A stretch of 64,000 nucleotides of DNA. Origin: Cyrtodaria siliqua (lineage: Eukaryota > Mollusca > Bivalvia > Adapedonta > Hiatellidae). The position numbers and the translations under genes are program-made. The notes beneath the pieces were generated by a model, which saw only the letters and a list, made by a program, of their open reading frames with translations, searched no databases and was not told the DNA's origin. Positions 24,401 through 35,639 of this stretch are shown piece after piece. Numbering within the stretch: position 1 is the first letter of the stretch; every line of letters starts with the position of its first letter. The stretch is from positions 122,460 to 186,459 of the forward strand of contig JAWPHD010004493.1 of assembly GCA_037043455.1 (NCBI GenBank). The letters are read 5' to 3'.

Positions 24401-27400
24401 AGCTTGATTGTTGATATCAATGAAAGCCCAAACAATTGTAAAATGCCATACGGTGCCTGGTGAACAGCCCCTCCATTTTCCATTTGATCTTTACCAAACT
24501 AACACAATAATTAGAATAATATCCCAAACGAGTTCTTGAAACAGCCAGATTTGATTGCTAATAGCTGAATTATCTGTATTTGAAATGGCAAAAATGCATA
24601 CTTTTGCCATTTTGATGGTAACTACGCAACTAGCTGATTTAGGTCTTCAGGGACTAGTGAAGGACTAGTTGCTAAATATAAAGAGCAAATTGTTATAACC
24701 CAGTGCATTGTTACACTGACAGTAACATCTTGCAGATCAGTTTCCAATGCAACAGTGCTGTGAGGAAGGAGAGCAAATGTGTGGGCAGTACTGTAAGGAG
24801 GGAGAGAAAATGGGTGGGGAGAGGCAGTAGAAAAGCGGGCGGGATGGGTGGTGTGGGAATGCGCCGGCCGGTTACCTGCAGTATAATTCAAAAAGATCAC
24901 CAGCAATGATAATATGTACCAGTGGTGTAAAATAACATCTCTAACAAAGACTCTTCCTGTTTTCAGTGATTCTTCTTACAAGCTTCCTGTTCTTAATGAT
25001 GCGTGTTTTTAGGCAGCAATCTGACAGGATCGAAATCGTAAACCCCACCACTACTCAAACTCCAACTCCTGCTCCTACACCAGCTCCTACAGCTGCTCCT
25101 ACAACTGCGCCAGGATGTGGAATTACCGGTATGTATGCATACTTACGAATACGTCGGTGGGGTTATGTAACGGTTTGATTACTTAACAAAAATCTTTAAA
25201 AAATGATTATTTTCATATACATGTTATAACTTTGTACAAATCCATAAAAATAATGATGATTTATTTATTTTCCCCATGTGGTAATGGCAACTGTAACCAA
25301 ACATGATAGAAAAAGTAAATCAGTCGTAATTTCTTTAAACCTATATGTTCCTAATTGAATTGATGTATTGGTTTTAGGAAAAAGAATGGCATGTTATATC
25401 CAGTTCTTAGGATTTTCACGAGTTCAGAATTAACGACTGGATTTCCTAACACGTACATCTACTAATATTTATATAACGTAGCTTTTTATATAACGTAGCT
25501 TTTTATATAAAAAGTTGTTGTTTTCCATCTCTGCTGGGTCATGTTTGATAAACACTCTTTGTAAATACACACAACATAAATATATATACTGGCTGTATAC
25601 CAGATATCGTCATTTTTATGTTGATTTTTTAATATATCTAAATCAAAACTAGTAATCTCATCAATACTTTTGCCGGTAGAGAAGCTTACCCCTTTGCCGT
25701 AAATATTCCGTGTTTACATTGTTCCTATTCTCAGTAACAAGTGTCACGTGACCGTTACTAAATATAGACTGAATTGGGCTGGTCGTTTGAGCTGAATGTA
25801 GTAGTTATCGTCATGTTCAGTTTAATACCGAAAAATCCATGTTAGGGATGATGAAAACGTGTGTAGTTATTAATTGAAATATAAATGTACCATTGCATAT
25901 GAACACACAAAACAATTTATCTAGAAAAAATATATATCTACAATTTAAAATGTTGTTTTCAACTGTGGGTATCGGATGTAATTTACTTCACTTCGACGTT
26001 CATAATTTAAAGGGAAATAACTGTCCGCAAATTTAAATTGATTGACGTGAACTAGTTGTTTTCGTTTATCACATACTTTTAGTTTTTTGTGCATGTCAAA
26101 TTGATTCAATGGTTCGACGTAAAAGGTCAGTTATTTTAAAAGGAAATTTTCCTGCGCATGCGCATTAGCGCGTGATTCCCCCGATTGTGTTTTGTTTATA
26201 ACGGTATTTATATAGGTAAACGAGTTGGTTTGAGAGTGTATGTTAACATTTCTAAACTATATTTTCCTCTCCAATCGTCTGAGGATAGTGTGTAGTGATT
26301 TGTAAAGTGGGGTCGAAAAATAAGCACAACATCGAGCGTTTTATTGATAATGACGAAATCTGGTGAATGACGATAACTGGTACACAACCAGTACCCATAA
26401 CATTTATCGGTATCAACTGAAACTAGTTGATCCTTTCTGCCTAAAACGGCTGTTTATTTACCAGTCCATTGCTTTACTTTACACACAGACTGTCTCGAAC
26501 AGTCTTCGATTGCCTGTTTTACATCACATTCTCTCATGAAGTGTCTTTGATTGCCTGATTTACTTCACGCGCAGTCTCTCCTGATGTGCATTCGATTGCC
26601 TGTTCACGTACAGTCTCGCCGAGTATCCTCGATTGCCTCTGTTTTACGTCGCTCCTAAAATGTCCTGGAATGCATGTTTTACGCCTCACATTGTCGCTTA
26701 AAAGTGTCTTCGATTGCCTGATTTACTTCACGCAGTCTCTCCTAAAGTGTCTTCGATTGTCTGATTTATTTCACGCACAGTATCTCCTGAGGTGTCCTCG
26801 ATTGCATCTATTATACGTCATACACAATATCTGCTGAAGTGTCCTCGATTGCCTGATACGCTTCACGCACAGTATCTCCTGAAGTGACCTCGATTGCCTC
26901 TGTACTACTTCACTCACAGTATCTCTTGAAGTATCCTCGAGTGCCTCTGTTATGCCCCACCAACGGTATCTCCTGCAGAGTCCTAGATTGCCACTGTTAT
27001 ACTTCACGCACAGTATATCCTGAAGTGTCCTCGATTGCCTCTGGTATACTTCACGCACAGTCTCTCCTGATGTGTCTTCGATTGTCTCTGTTATACCCCA
27101 CTCACAGTATCTCCTGAAGTGTCATCGATTGACTCTGTTATACCCCACCCACAGTATCTCCTGAAAAGTCCTCGATTGCGTCTTTTATACTTCACTCACA
27201 CAGTACATCCTGAAGTTTGCCCATTTGGCTCTGTTGTACATCACGTACAGTATATTCTGAAGTGTCCTCGATTGTCTCTATTTTACTTCACGTACAGTAT
27301 TTCCTGAAGTGACCTCGATTGCCTATGTTATACTTCACGCACATTATCTATTGCTGTGTCCCCAATTGCATAAACTTCACAAAATGTATCTCTTGATTTG

Positions 27401-30400
27401 TACTCGAGTGTCTCTGTTATACTTCACGAACAGTCTCTCATGATGTGTCCTCGATTGCCTCTATTATACCCCACCCACAGTATATCATGAAGTGTCATCA
27501 GTTGGCTCTGTTGTACTTCACGTACAGTATCTCCTGAAGTGTCCTCGATTACCTCTGTTATACCCCACCCACAGTATATCCTGAAGTGTCATCAGTTGGC
27601 TCTGTTGTACTCATGCAAAGTATCTCCTGACGTGTCCTCGAATGCCTCTGTTAGACTTCACACACAGTATCTCCTGATGTGTCGTCGATTGCCTCTGTTA
27701 TACTACACGCACAGTATCTCCTTAAGTGTCATCCATTGCCTCTGTTACACTTCACATACAGTATATCATGATGTGTCCTCGATTGCATCTGTTATACTTC
27801 ACGCACAGTATCTCTTGATGTGTCGTCGATTGCCTCTGTTATACTACACGCACAGTATCTCCTTAAGTGTCATCCATTGCATCTGTTACACTTCACATAC
27901 AGTATATCATGATGTGTCCTCGATTGCATCTGTTATACTTCACGCACAGTATCTCTTGATGTGTCCTCGATTTCCTATGTTATACTTCACGTACAGTATC
28001 TCTTGATGTGTCCTCGATTGCCTCTGTTATACTTCACGCACAGTATCTCCTGATGTGTCGTCGATTGCCTCTGTTATACTACACGCACAGTATCTCCTTA
28101 AGTGTCATCCATTGCCTCTGTTACACTTCACATACAGTATATCATGATGTGTCCTCGATTGCATCTGTTATACTTCACGCACAGTATCTCTTGATGTGTC
28201 CTCGATTTCCTATGTTATACTTCACGTACAGTATCTCTTGATGCCGATGTGTCCTCGAATGCCTCTGTTATACTTTACGCACAGTATCTCATGATGTATA
28301 CTCGATTGCTTTATTATACTTCACGTACAGTATCTCTTGATGTGTCCTCTATTGCCTCTGTTATACTTAACACACAGTATCTCCTGAAGTGTCCTCAATT
28401 GCCTATGTTATACTTCCCACACAGTATCCCCTGAAGTGTCCTCGATTGCATCTGTTGTACTTCACGCACAGTATCTCTTCATGTGTCTTGGATTGTCTTT
28501 GTTATACTTCACACAGAGTATCCCCTGAAGTGGCCTCGATTGCCTCTGGTATACTTTACACACAGTATTTCATAAAGTGTCCTCGATTACCTCTATTTAT
28601 ACCTCACGCACAGTATCTCCTGAAGTGTCCTCTATTGTATCTGTTATACATCACGTACTGTATCTCTTGATGTGTTCCCGATTGCCTCTATTATACTTCA
28701 CGCACAGCATCTCACGATGTGTCCTCGATTGCCTTTGTTATACGTCACGTAATGTATCTCTTGATGTGTTCTAGATTGTCTGTTATATTTAAGGTATCTC
28801 CTGAAGTGTCCTCAATTGCCTCTGTTGTACTTCACACACACTATCTCCTGAAGTGGTTATACTTCACGTACTGTATCTCTTGATGTGTCCTGGATTGTCT
28901 TTGTAGTTATTCTTCACACACACTATCTCCTGAAGTGGTTATACTTCACGTACTGTATCTCTTGATGTGTCCTGGATTGTCTTTGTAGTTATTCTTCACA
29001 CACAGTATCCCCTGAAGTGTCATCGATTGCCTCTATTTATACCTCACGCACAGTATCTCCTGATGTGTCCTCGATTGTCCCTTTTTACTTCACAAACACA
29101 ATATCCCCTGAAGAGTCCCCGATTGCCGCTGTTATACTTCCCACACAGTATCCCCTGAAGTGTTGTCGATTGCCTCTGTTACAGTTAATACTTTGAGTTA
29201 TTTGATACTATAGATGTTAGTCTTGTTTTAGATTTCCTTAAAGAAATCAGACTTTATAAATCAATATAATATTTTCCTATATATATATTAACTTGTTTAC
29301 AAGCCCGTTGACGGGCATTTGTTGATTTGCATATATACATAGTTTATATTGCTACCATATCATCCCTTATTTGTAGATAGTTTTTCTTTATACGTTTACA
29401 TTATTTTTAATTACTACTTCTTTCATTCCATCATGATTTTGAGCGCAATATGACCTATGTATGTGTCGATGTGCCGTAAAACACAATTCATTCATTCTGT
29501 TATACTTCACGCACAGTATCTCTTGATGTGTCCTCACTTGCATCTGTTATATTTCGCGTACTGTACCTCTTGATGTGTCCTCGAATGTCTCTGTTATACT
29601 TAGCATACAGTATCTCCTGAAGTGTCCTCGATTGCCTCTATGATACTTCACGCACGGTATCTCATGTTGTGTCCTCGATTGCATTTGTTATACTTTACGT
29701 ACTGAATATCCTGAAGTGTCCTCGATTGCCGCTGTTATACTTCTCACACAGTATATCCTGATGTGTCTTCAATTGGCTCTGATGTACTTCACGCACAGTA
29801 TGTCCTGATGTGTCCTCGATTGCATCTGTTCTATTTCACGCATCTTATCTGTTGATGTGTCCTCGATTGTCTATGTTATACTTCGCGAACACTATCTCCC
29901 GAAGTTTCCTCGGTTGCCTCTGTTACACTTCACGTACAGTATATCCTTAAGTGTCCTCGATTGCGTCAGTTATACTTCGCACACAGTATCATCCTGATGT
30001 GTCCTCGATTGCCTGTGCTATACTTCACGCACAGTACCTCTTGATGTGCCCTCGGTTGCCTGTTATACTTCACGCACAGTATCTCCTGAAGTGACCTCCA
30101 ATGCCTTTGTACTTCTTGTCGCACAGTATCTCTTCAAGTGTCCTAGATTGCCTCTTATACTTTACACACAGTATCTCCTAATGTGTGCTCGATTCCTATG
30201 TTATACTTCACGCACAGTATCTCCTGAAGTGTCCTCGATTGCCCCTGTTATACTTCATACACAGTATATCCTGAATTTCCTCGACTGACTATGTTGTACT
30301 TCACGTACAGTATATCCTGATGTGTCCTCGATTGTCTATGTTAGACTTCACGCACAGTTTCTCCAGAAGTGTCCTCTATTGCCTATGTTATACTTCACAC

Positions 30401-33143
30401 ACAGTTTCTACTGATGTTTCCTCAATTGCCTCAGTTTTACTTCACGCACAGTATCCCCTGAATTGTCCTCTATTGCCTCTGTTATACTTGACGCACAGTC
30501 TAACCGGAAGTGTTCTCGATTGCCTATGTTATACTTCACGCACACTATATCCTGAAGTTTCCTCGATTGACTATGTTATATTTCACGCACAGTATCTCCT
30601 GAAATGTTCTCGATTGCGTCTGTTGTACTTCACGTACAGTATCTCCTGACGTGTCCTCTATTGTCTATGGTATACTTCACGCGCAATATTCCATGAAGTG
30701 TCCTCGATTGCCTCTGTTATACTTGACGCACAGTATATGTTGATGTATCCTCTATTCACTATGTTATACTTCACGCACAATAATTATCTCCTGAAGTTTC
30801 CTCGATTGCCTCTGTTATACTTCACGCAGTTATACTTCACGCACAGTATCTCCTGGAGTGTCCTCGATTGCCTGTGTTGTACTTTACGTATAGTATCTCT
30901 TAATGTGTCCTCGATTGCCTCTGTTATACTTTACGTACAGTATCTCATTATGTGTCCTCGATAGCCCCTGTTATACTTCACGCACAGTATCTCCTGAAAT
31001 GTCATCGATTGCCTCTGTTGTACTTTACATATAGTATCTCTTAATGTGTCCTCGATTGCCTCTGTTATACTTCACCTGCAGTATCTCCTGAAATATCCCC
31101 TATTGCCTAAGTTATACTCCACGCGCAGTATCTCTTCAAGTGTCATCGATTGCCTGTTATACTTCACATACAATATCTGCTTTAGTGTCCTCGATTGCCT
31201 CTGTTATATTTCACGTACAGTATCTCTTGATGTGTCCTCGATTGCCTCTGTTATATTTCACGTACAGTATCTCTTGATGTGTCCTTGATTGCCTCAGTTA
31301 TACTTCACATACTGTATCTCTTGAAGTGTCCTTGATTGCCTCAGTTATATTTCACACACAGTATCCCCTGAAGGGGCCTCGATTGTCTGTTATACTTCAC
31401 GCAGTCTCTCCTGACGTGTTCACAATTGCCTCTGTTATACTTCGCGCACAGTATCCCTGAAGTGTAATCTATTATCTTTGGTATACTTCAAACACAGTAT
31501 GTCTTGAAGTGTCCTCGATTGCCTCTGTTGTACTTTATGCACAGTGTAACCTGAAGTGTCATCCTTTGTTACCCTTCACGCACAGTATCTCTTGATGTGT
31601 CCTCGATTTCCTCTGTAATACTTCACATACATTATATACTGATGTGTCTCGATTGTTATACTTCGCGCAAAGTATCTCTTGATATGTCCTCGATTGCCTC
31701 TGTGTTACTTCACGCACAGTATCTCCTGAAGTGTCCTCGATTGCCTCTATTTTATTTCACGCACAGTATCTCTCGCAGTGTCCTCGATTGCCAGTTATAC
31801 TTCACGCACAGTATCTACTGCAGTGTCCTCGATTGCATGTTATACTTCACGCACATTATCTTCTTAATTGTCCTCGACTGCTTCTGTTTTACTTCACGCA
31901 CATTATATCCTTAGTGTCCTCGATTGCATGTTATATTTCACGCACAGTATATCATGATGTGTTCTCGCTTGCCTCTGTTATACTTCACGCACAGACTGTC
32001 CTCCTGATGTGTCCTCGATTGACACATGCAAAACAGACGCAGAACATGCATAGTTAGAATAAGTTGCATTACATGTTTATAGATGAAAGAAAACAAACTA
32101 TCACATTTTGTTTTAAAAATAATAGAAATTATCTATCATTGATGTTAAGTAAAAACGTCAATTAAAGCGTTGATAACATCGACTGCATTTACCAAGAACG
32201 TTTCACATCTACACACTTGTTTGTTTTGTAATGCAATAAACAGTTAATTCAACCATTGTATTAGTTTATGATTAACAATTTAACTCACCGATTGCGTTAA
32301 GAACAGCGTGCTATTGTTGCGCTTATAATCTATTATGACAATTATATCCAACTTATAGTTAATTAACAGTAAGCTATTTTAAAAGCAATTATATTACATT
32401 ACTTGGTCCCGCCTTAATTCCATTACACGATTGAAAATCTTATATTAGCAGGATGTTATAACGGATATTTCGACAATTAAACACGTTTAAAACATTTTTT
32501 ACTGAAAAAAAAAAAGTGATAACCTATTTAAAATTACCTATTTAATGTTTTAATTTTACAATATGCAAATGTTTTAAGCCGAAATTAAGGTTTATATTTC
32601 ATACCCCATCCAACCCCGTTTTCGCTTCTTGGAAAAGGGAGTGGATGGGGTATGAAAGTTAATACTTGGACCAAGTAATGTATGTCATGACTTTTTCGAT
32701 TTGTAACAAATACCAACAAATAATTGTTATTAGTAAATGAGCATGTTCTGCGATTAACACTCCCAAAGTCTTCGACATGAAAGAAAGTGATACATACACC
32801 CATGTAAAATCATCGTTATATGTATTGGCGACAACTGTTTAACAAATAACGAATCTGCATTTGCGTCTTATATCTAATTAATAAAATAGTCATGTTGTTT
32901 TTTTGCTTGAGATTATACTTCTTTTTGTGTTTTACAGGGGGAGGTGTGAACGCCACGTGTATTACAACATGTGGCGGCCTTACTAACGGCGATTACCAGT
33001 CATGTGTATCATGTAACGTATACGCTTCCTGCGCCAACGGCATCTTCTTCGATAATAGGCCATGTGCTCCCGCCACTCCTCCACTAGTTTGGGACGATAA
33101 CACCAAAAGATGTGAATGTAGATCCAACACTTGTTTCTTATAG
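15301..33143 (+). CDS. Secreted chitin-binding (CBM14/peritrophin-like) protein gene, three exons
   Basis: Exons 15301-15442, 24967-25128 and 32938-33143 join in one frame (510 nt, 169 residues). Both introns are phase 1 with canonical borders: donor GTAAGT at 15443, acceptor TTTCAG ending 24966, donor GTATGT at 25129, acceptor TTTACAG ending 32937. Exon 1 gives a signal peptide (core IILSVVVCLLL, likely cleaved after VAS). Exon 2 has a second hydrophobic stretch (about residues 48-59) and a Thr/Pro/Ala linker (about 74-96). Exon 3 has nine cysteines (109, 113, 124, 127, 133, 144, 160, 162, 167) and the NGDYQSC...CANGIFFDNRPC...WDD pattern of CBM14 chitin-binding domains. The product should be extracellular, binding chitin in mucus, gut lining or shell matrix; that role is inferred. 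The start could also be Met7. The second hydrophobic stretch is odd for a secreted protein. Exon 1 is duplicated at 19113. Confidence 0.75.
15640..15760 (+). repeat. Sparse 21-bp minisatellite units (duplicated at 19452-19572)
   Basis: Repeats of the TTAGAGCATTCCCTTGATGT type just downstream of exon 1; they look like the edge of the larger array. Confidence 0.7.
16150..17133 (+). repeat. 21-bp minisatellite, array in duplication copy 1
   Basis: Two related 21-bp monomers: TTAGAGCATTCCCTTGATGT(A) at the left and CTAGAAGAGTATTCCCTGGA(T) at the right. The second carries TCTAGA (an XbaI site) in most units. Cut off sharply at 17133 by the start of duplication copy 2. Confidence 0.9.
17134..20945 (+). 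repeat. Tandem duplication, copy 2
   Basis: Second copy of the 3,812-bp unit. It runs into the longer 21-bp array, so its right edge cannot be set exactly. Allelic divergence in bivalves is of similar size, so a mis-joined haplotype is an alternative to a true duplication. Confidence 0.85.
19113..19254 (+). CDS. Second copy of exon 1, alternative first exon
   Basis: Copy of 15301-15442 inside the tandem duplication, with both ATGs and the GTAAGT donor (19255) intact. The only coding difference I see is synonymous (Val GTG to GTT). It is closer to exon 2 and could be used instead of, or in addition to, the first copy, each with its own upstream region. It could also be a haplotype duplicate in the assembly. 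Confidence 0.65.
19970..22976 (+). repeat. 21-bp minisatellite, main array (~3 kb)
   Basis: About 140 units of the same 21-bp family. Markers such as CTAGAATTGTATTCCCTTGA at 20647, 21424, 21634, 21907, 22201 and 22600 are all spaced by exact multiples of 21, so no net frame-changing indel has been kept. Blocks of 10-19 monomers recur as higher-order units. Because 21 is a multiple of three, one minus-strand frame stays open for 787 codons (20546-22909) of NTLLDPG-type heptapeptides. I treat this as repeat, not gene. The array lies in intron 1 of the chitin-binding gene. Confidence 0.9.
22977..23450 (+). mobile_element. I-type LINE 3' end inserted in the 21-bp array
   Basis: 474 bases from the RNase H-proximal C-terminus (GATTGGGCATACACGTTATA) through the 3' UTR to an ATTC tail. 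Flanked by TTGAC at 22972-22976 and 23451-23455. Removing the insert restores a CCCTTGACCTAGGTGAGCAT monomer like the one at 22820. A clear 5'-truncated target-primed insertion. Confidence 0.85.
23451..23815 (+). repeat. 21-bp minisatellite, continuation after the LINE
   Basis: Units of the TTAGAGCATTCCCTTGATGT type plus a few CTAGAAGAGTATTTCC units, with more length variation than the main array. Confidence 0.85.
24050..24560. repeat. ~170-bp tandem repeat, three diverged units
   Basis: Each unit has a TGATCTATACCAAACTTTGC-like start, GTTGATATTAATGAAAGCTC and a TTATGACGTGTGAACACT-like end. The style is that of tandem repeats common in bivalve introns. No coding sense. Confidence 0.55.
24615..24745 (-). 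mobile_element. LINE endonuclease-domain fragment
   Basis: The minus-strand frame reads ALETDLQDVTVSVTMHWVIT and SLYLATSPSLVPEDLNQL, matching the endonuclease fragment at 44749-45036 (ALKTNLQAIAVSVSMHRVIT). About 130 bases remain in intron 1. Confidence 0.65.
24967..25128 (+). CDS. Exon 2 of the chitin-binding gene
   Basis: Starts after TTTCAG and completes the codon split after exon 1 (T|TG, Leu). Encodes the hydrophobic LILLTSFLFLMMRVF stretch, then a Thr/Pro/Ala-rich linker (TPTPAPTPAPTAAPTTAP), and ends G|GTATGT in phase 1. Confidence 0.7.
25129..26470. other. Intron 2, unique part, no feature recognised
   Basis: AT-rich sequence without a supported gene or repeat family, up to the start of the 47-bp array. 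Confidence 0.5.
26480..32025. repeat. 47-bp minisatellite, ~5.5 kb, in intron 2
   Basis: Consensus unit GTCCTCGATTGCCTCTGTTA + TACTTCACGCACAGTATCTC + CTGAAGT (47 bases), about 110 diverged copies. Higher-order blocks recur: a GTCGTCGATTG variant at 27681, 27822 and 28057 is spaced by 141 and 235 bases, exactly 3 and 5 units. Because 47 is not a multiple of three, open frames here have a 47-residue period and are artefacts of the repeat. Confidence 0.9.
29182..29495 (+). mobile_element. I-type LINE 3' end inserted in the 47-bp array
   Basis: 314 bases from CAGTTAATACTTTGAGTTAT through the 3' UTR to an ATTC tail. Flanked by TCTGTTA at 29175-29181 and 29496-29502; removing the insert restores the unit GATTGCCTCTGTTATACTTC. 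Confidence 0.85.
32597..32657. repeat. Perfect 15-bp inverted repeat hairpin
   Basis: TTTCATACCCCATCC (32597-32611) and GGATGGGGTATGAAA (32643-32657), loop 31 bases, in intron 2. Confidence 0.6.
32938..33143 (+). CDS. Terminal exon of the chitin-binding gene (CBM14-like domain)
   Basis: Starts after TTTTACAG and completes the Gly codon split after exon 2. Encodes a Cys-rich domain with GDYQSCVSCNVYASCANGIF, FDNRPC, VWDD and CECRSNTC, ending in TAG at 33141-33143. The cysteine spacing, aromatic positions and WDD motif fit chitin-binding peritrophin/CBM14 domains. Confidence 0.8.
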
Positions 33144-33224
33144 CAGTAAGAGGGACGTTAAAAAAGTAATGTTATTTTGGAATTAAAAAAAATGAAAACA
33201 GAAATCTATCGCGATCCGGTTTAT

Positions 33225-33475
33225 TTCATACCTTCAAAGTATATATATATTGAAAGAAATACCGACTTTTAGACGTTTCAACTGTTTTGAGAAGGCGTCT
33301 TCGTAGCCTATTTGAGGCACATGCATTCGGCACAGAGCTAGGATAGTAGAAGATGGACTTCTGTTTATATTTCTTTTCTTCTTAGAGTGATTAAAACATG
33401 AATACATTGATAGAAATACCAACTCTCAGACGTTTCAACCGTTTTGAGAAGGCGTCTTCGTAACCTATTTAAGGT
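33225..33475. repeat. Direct repeat pair, ~70 bp
   Basis: GTTTTGAGAAGGCGTCTTCG occurs near 33282 and 33440 within longer matching blocks (AGAAATACC...AGACGTTTCAAC). Lies 3' of the chitin-binding gene. Confidence 0.6.
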
Positions 33476-33479
33476 ATTC

Positions 33480-34735
33480 TCGCCAGACACTGATAACATA
33501 TTATAAATGACCGGGCCTGTTGTAAATAATCTACTATAATACAATGGCCTGTGTATGTTATGACTATAACAAATACTACAAATGACCGGGCCTGTTATAA
33601 TCTACTATATTACAATGGCCTGGGTATGTTATGACTATAACAAATACTATAAATGACCGGGCCAGTTGTAATCTAATATACTACAATGCCCCGGGTATGT
33701 TATGACTATAACACACACTATAATGACCGGGTCTGTTGTAATCTACAATATTACAATGGCCTGGGTATGTTATACTATAAATGACCGGGCCTGTTGTAAT
33801 CTACTATATTACAATGACCTTGGTATGTTATGACTACAACAAATACTACCATAAATGACAGGGCCTGTTGTAATCTACTATACTACAATGGCCTGGGTAT
33901 GTTGACTATAACAAATACTACAAATGACCGGGCCTGTTATAATCTACTATATTACAATGGCCTGGGTATGTTATGACTATAACAAATACTATAAATGACC
34001 GGGCCAGTTGTAATCTAATATACTACAATGCCCCGGGTATGTTATGACTATAACACACACTATAATGACCGGGTCTGTTGTAATCTACAATATTACAATG
34101 GCCTGGGTATGTTATACTATAAATGACCGGGCCTGTTGTAATCTACTATATTACAATGACCTTGGTATGTTATGACTATAACAAATACTATAAACGACGG
34201 GACTGTTGTAATCTACTATATTACAATGGCCTAGGTATGTTATGACTATAACACATACTATAAATGACCGGGCCTGTTGTAATCTACTATACTAAAATGG
34301 CCAGGGTATGTTATGACTATAACACATACTATAAATGACCGGGCCTGTTGTAATCTACTATATTCAATGGCCTAGGTGTGTTATGACTATAACAAATACT
34401 TTAAATGACCAGGCCTGTTGTAATCTACTATATTACAATGGCCTGGGTATGTTATGACTATAACAAATACTATAAATGACCGGGCCTGTTGTAATCTACT
34501 ATATTACAATGGCCTGTGTATGTTATGACCATAAATACTATAAATGACGGGCCTGTTGTAATCTAATAAACTACCATGGCCTGGGTATGTTATGACTATA
34601 ATACACACTATAATGACCGTGTCTGTTGTAATCTAGTATATTACAATGGCCTGGGTATGTTATGACTATAACACATACTATAAATGACCGGGCCTGTTGT
34701 AATCTATTATATTACAATGGCCTGGGTATGGATCC
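33480..34735. repeat. ~72-bp minisatellite, about 17 units
   Basis: Unit ATGACCGGGCCTGTTGTAAT + CTACTATATTACAATGGCCT + GGGTATGTTATGACTATAAC + AAATACTATAA. A multi-unit block starting near 33581 is repeated near 33923 (offset 342) with the same private variants, so higher-order duplication has occurred. Confidence 0.9.
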
Positions 34736-34739
34736 TCTA

Positions 34740-35560
34740 CCAAGTTTGTTTAAATGGTGACCCTGGGGTCAAATTTGACCAAATTTGACCCCACTCCAGG
34801 GGTGACAGTTTTACATAGACAGATATAAGGAAAAATTAAAAAAAATCTTCTTCTCTGAAACTACCAGAGCTAAAGGTTTAATATTTTGTATTTTATTATC
34901 AGCTTATGCTCATCTAAAAAGTTTGTTCAAATTGTGTTTAAAAACTTTAAAAATCTTCTTCTCTGAAACTACAAGAGTCAAAGATTTAAAATGTTGTCCG
35001 GACTAGTTCTCCGGAACCCCTGGCCAGATTTCAGTGAAACATTTCGCGATGATCGGTATCAAGCCTAGTTGTGCATATCTTCACCATGTTCCGGTTAAAA
35101 GATTGTTGGTGGAGATATGGCCCTTTAAACGTTTTACTACACACATTTTGTCCGGAATAGTTCTCCTGAACCCATGACCGCATTTCAGAGAAACGTTGCA
35201 GGGATGATCAGTACCAAGCCTAGTGGTGCATATCATCACCATGCTACGGTTGAAAGATTGTTGGCAGAGTTATTGCCCTTTAAAGGTTTTAATACTGAAA
35301 CTTTGTCCGGAATAGTTCTGCTGAAACCCTGGACTAGTTTTGCTGAACTCCTGGCCGGACGAAACTTGACAAGGATGATATGTATTAAGCTTAGTTGAGC
35401 ATTACGTCACCGTGTTCATGTTGAATGACTTTTGGTGGAGTTATGGCCCTTTAAATGTTTTAATACACAATATTTGACCCGACTACTTCTCCTGATCCAG
35501 CAATAAGAGCTATCTTAGCAGGTAGAGCGTCCACAGGCCCTCTTGGGCCTCTTGTTTTAG
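34740..35560. repeat. ~150-bp bivalve-type tandem repeat, 3-4 units
   Basis: Units share GTTCTCCTGAACCCATGACC, GATGATCGGTATCAAGCCTA, GTTGGTGGAGATATGGCCCT and TTTTGTCCGGAATAG. Flanked by AAATCTTCTTCTCTGAAACT at the left and CTCTTGGGCCTCTTGTTT at the right. I recognise this style from bivalve genomes; it is one basis for the organism call. Confidence 0.7.
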
Positions 35561-35639
35561 GGTTAGTTTAGCGTAAGGTAACGTGTATTCCTCATATATA
35601 TCATGAGTACAGAAACATAACATAAGGCACATAGGGTAT

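Noticed and set aside
24703..24909. 68-codon plus-strand frame as a gene
   Set aside because: It is the opposite strand of a LINE endonuclease fragment plus G-rich sequence.
26586..32057. Many 60-155 codon open frames
   Set aside because: Each is the 47-bp minisatellite read in a given frame (SSIASVILHAQYLL-type periodic peptides).
32585..32803. 72-codon minus-strand frame
   Set aside because: Overlaps a hairpin in intron 2 with no domain and no homologous copy.
16150..34735. CRISPR-like array
   Set aside because: Units are contiguous minisatellites without unique spacers, in a eukaryotic context.
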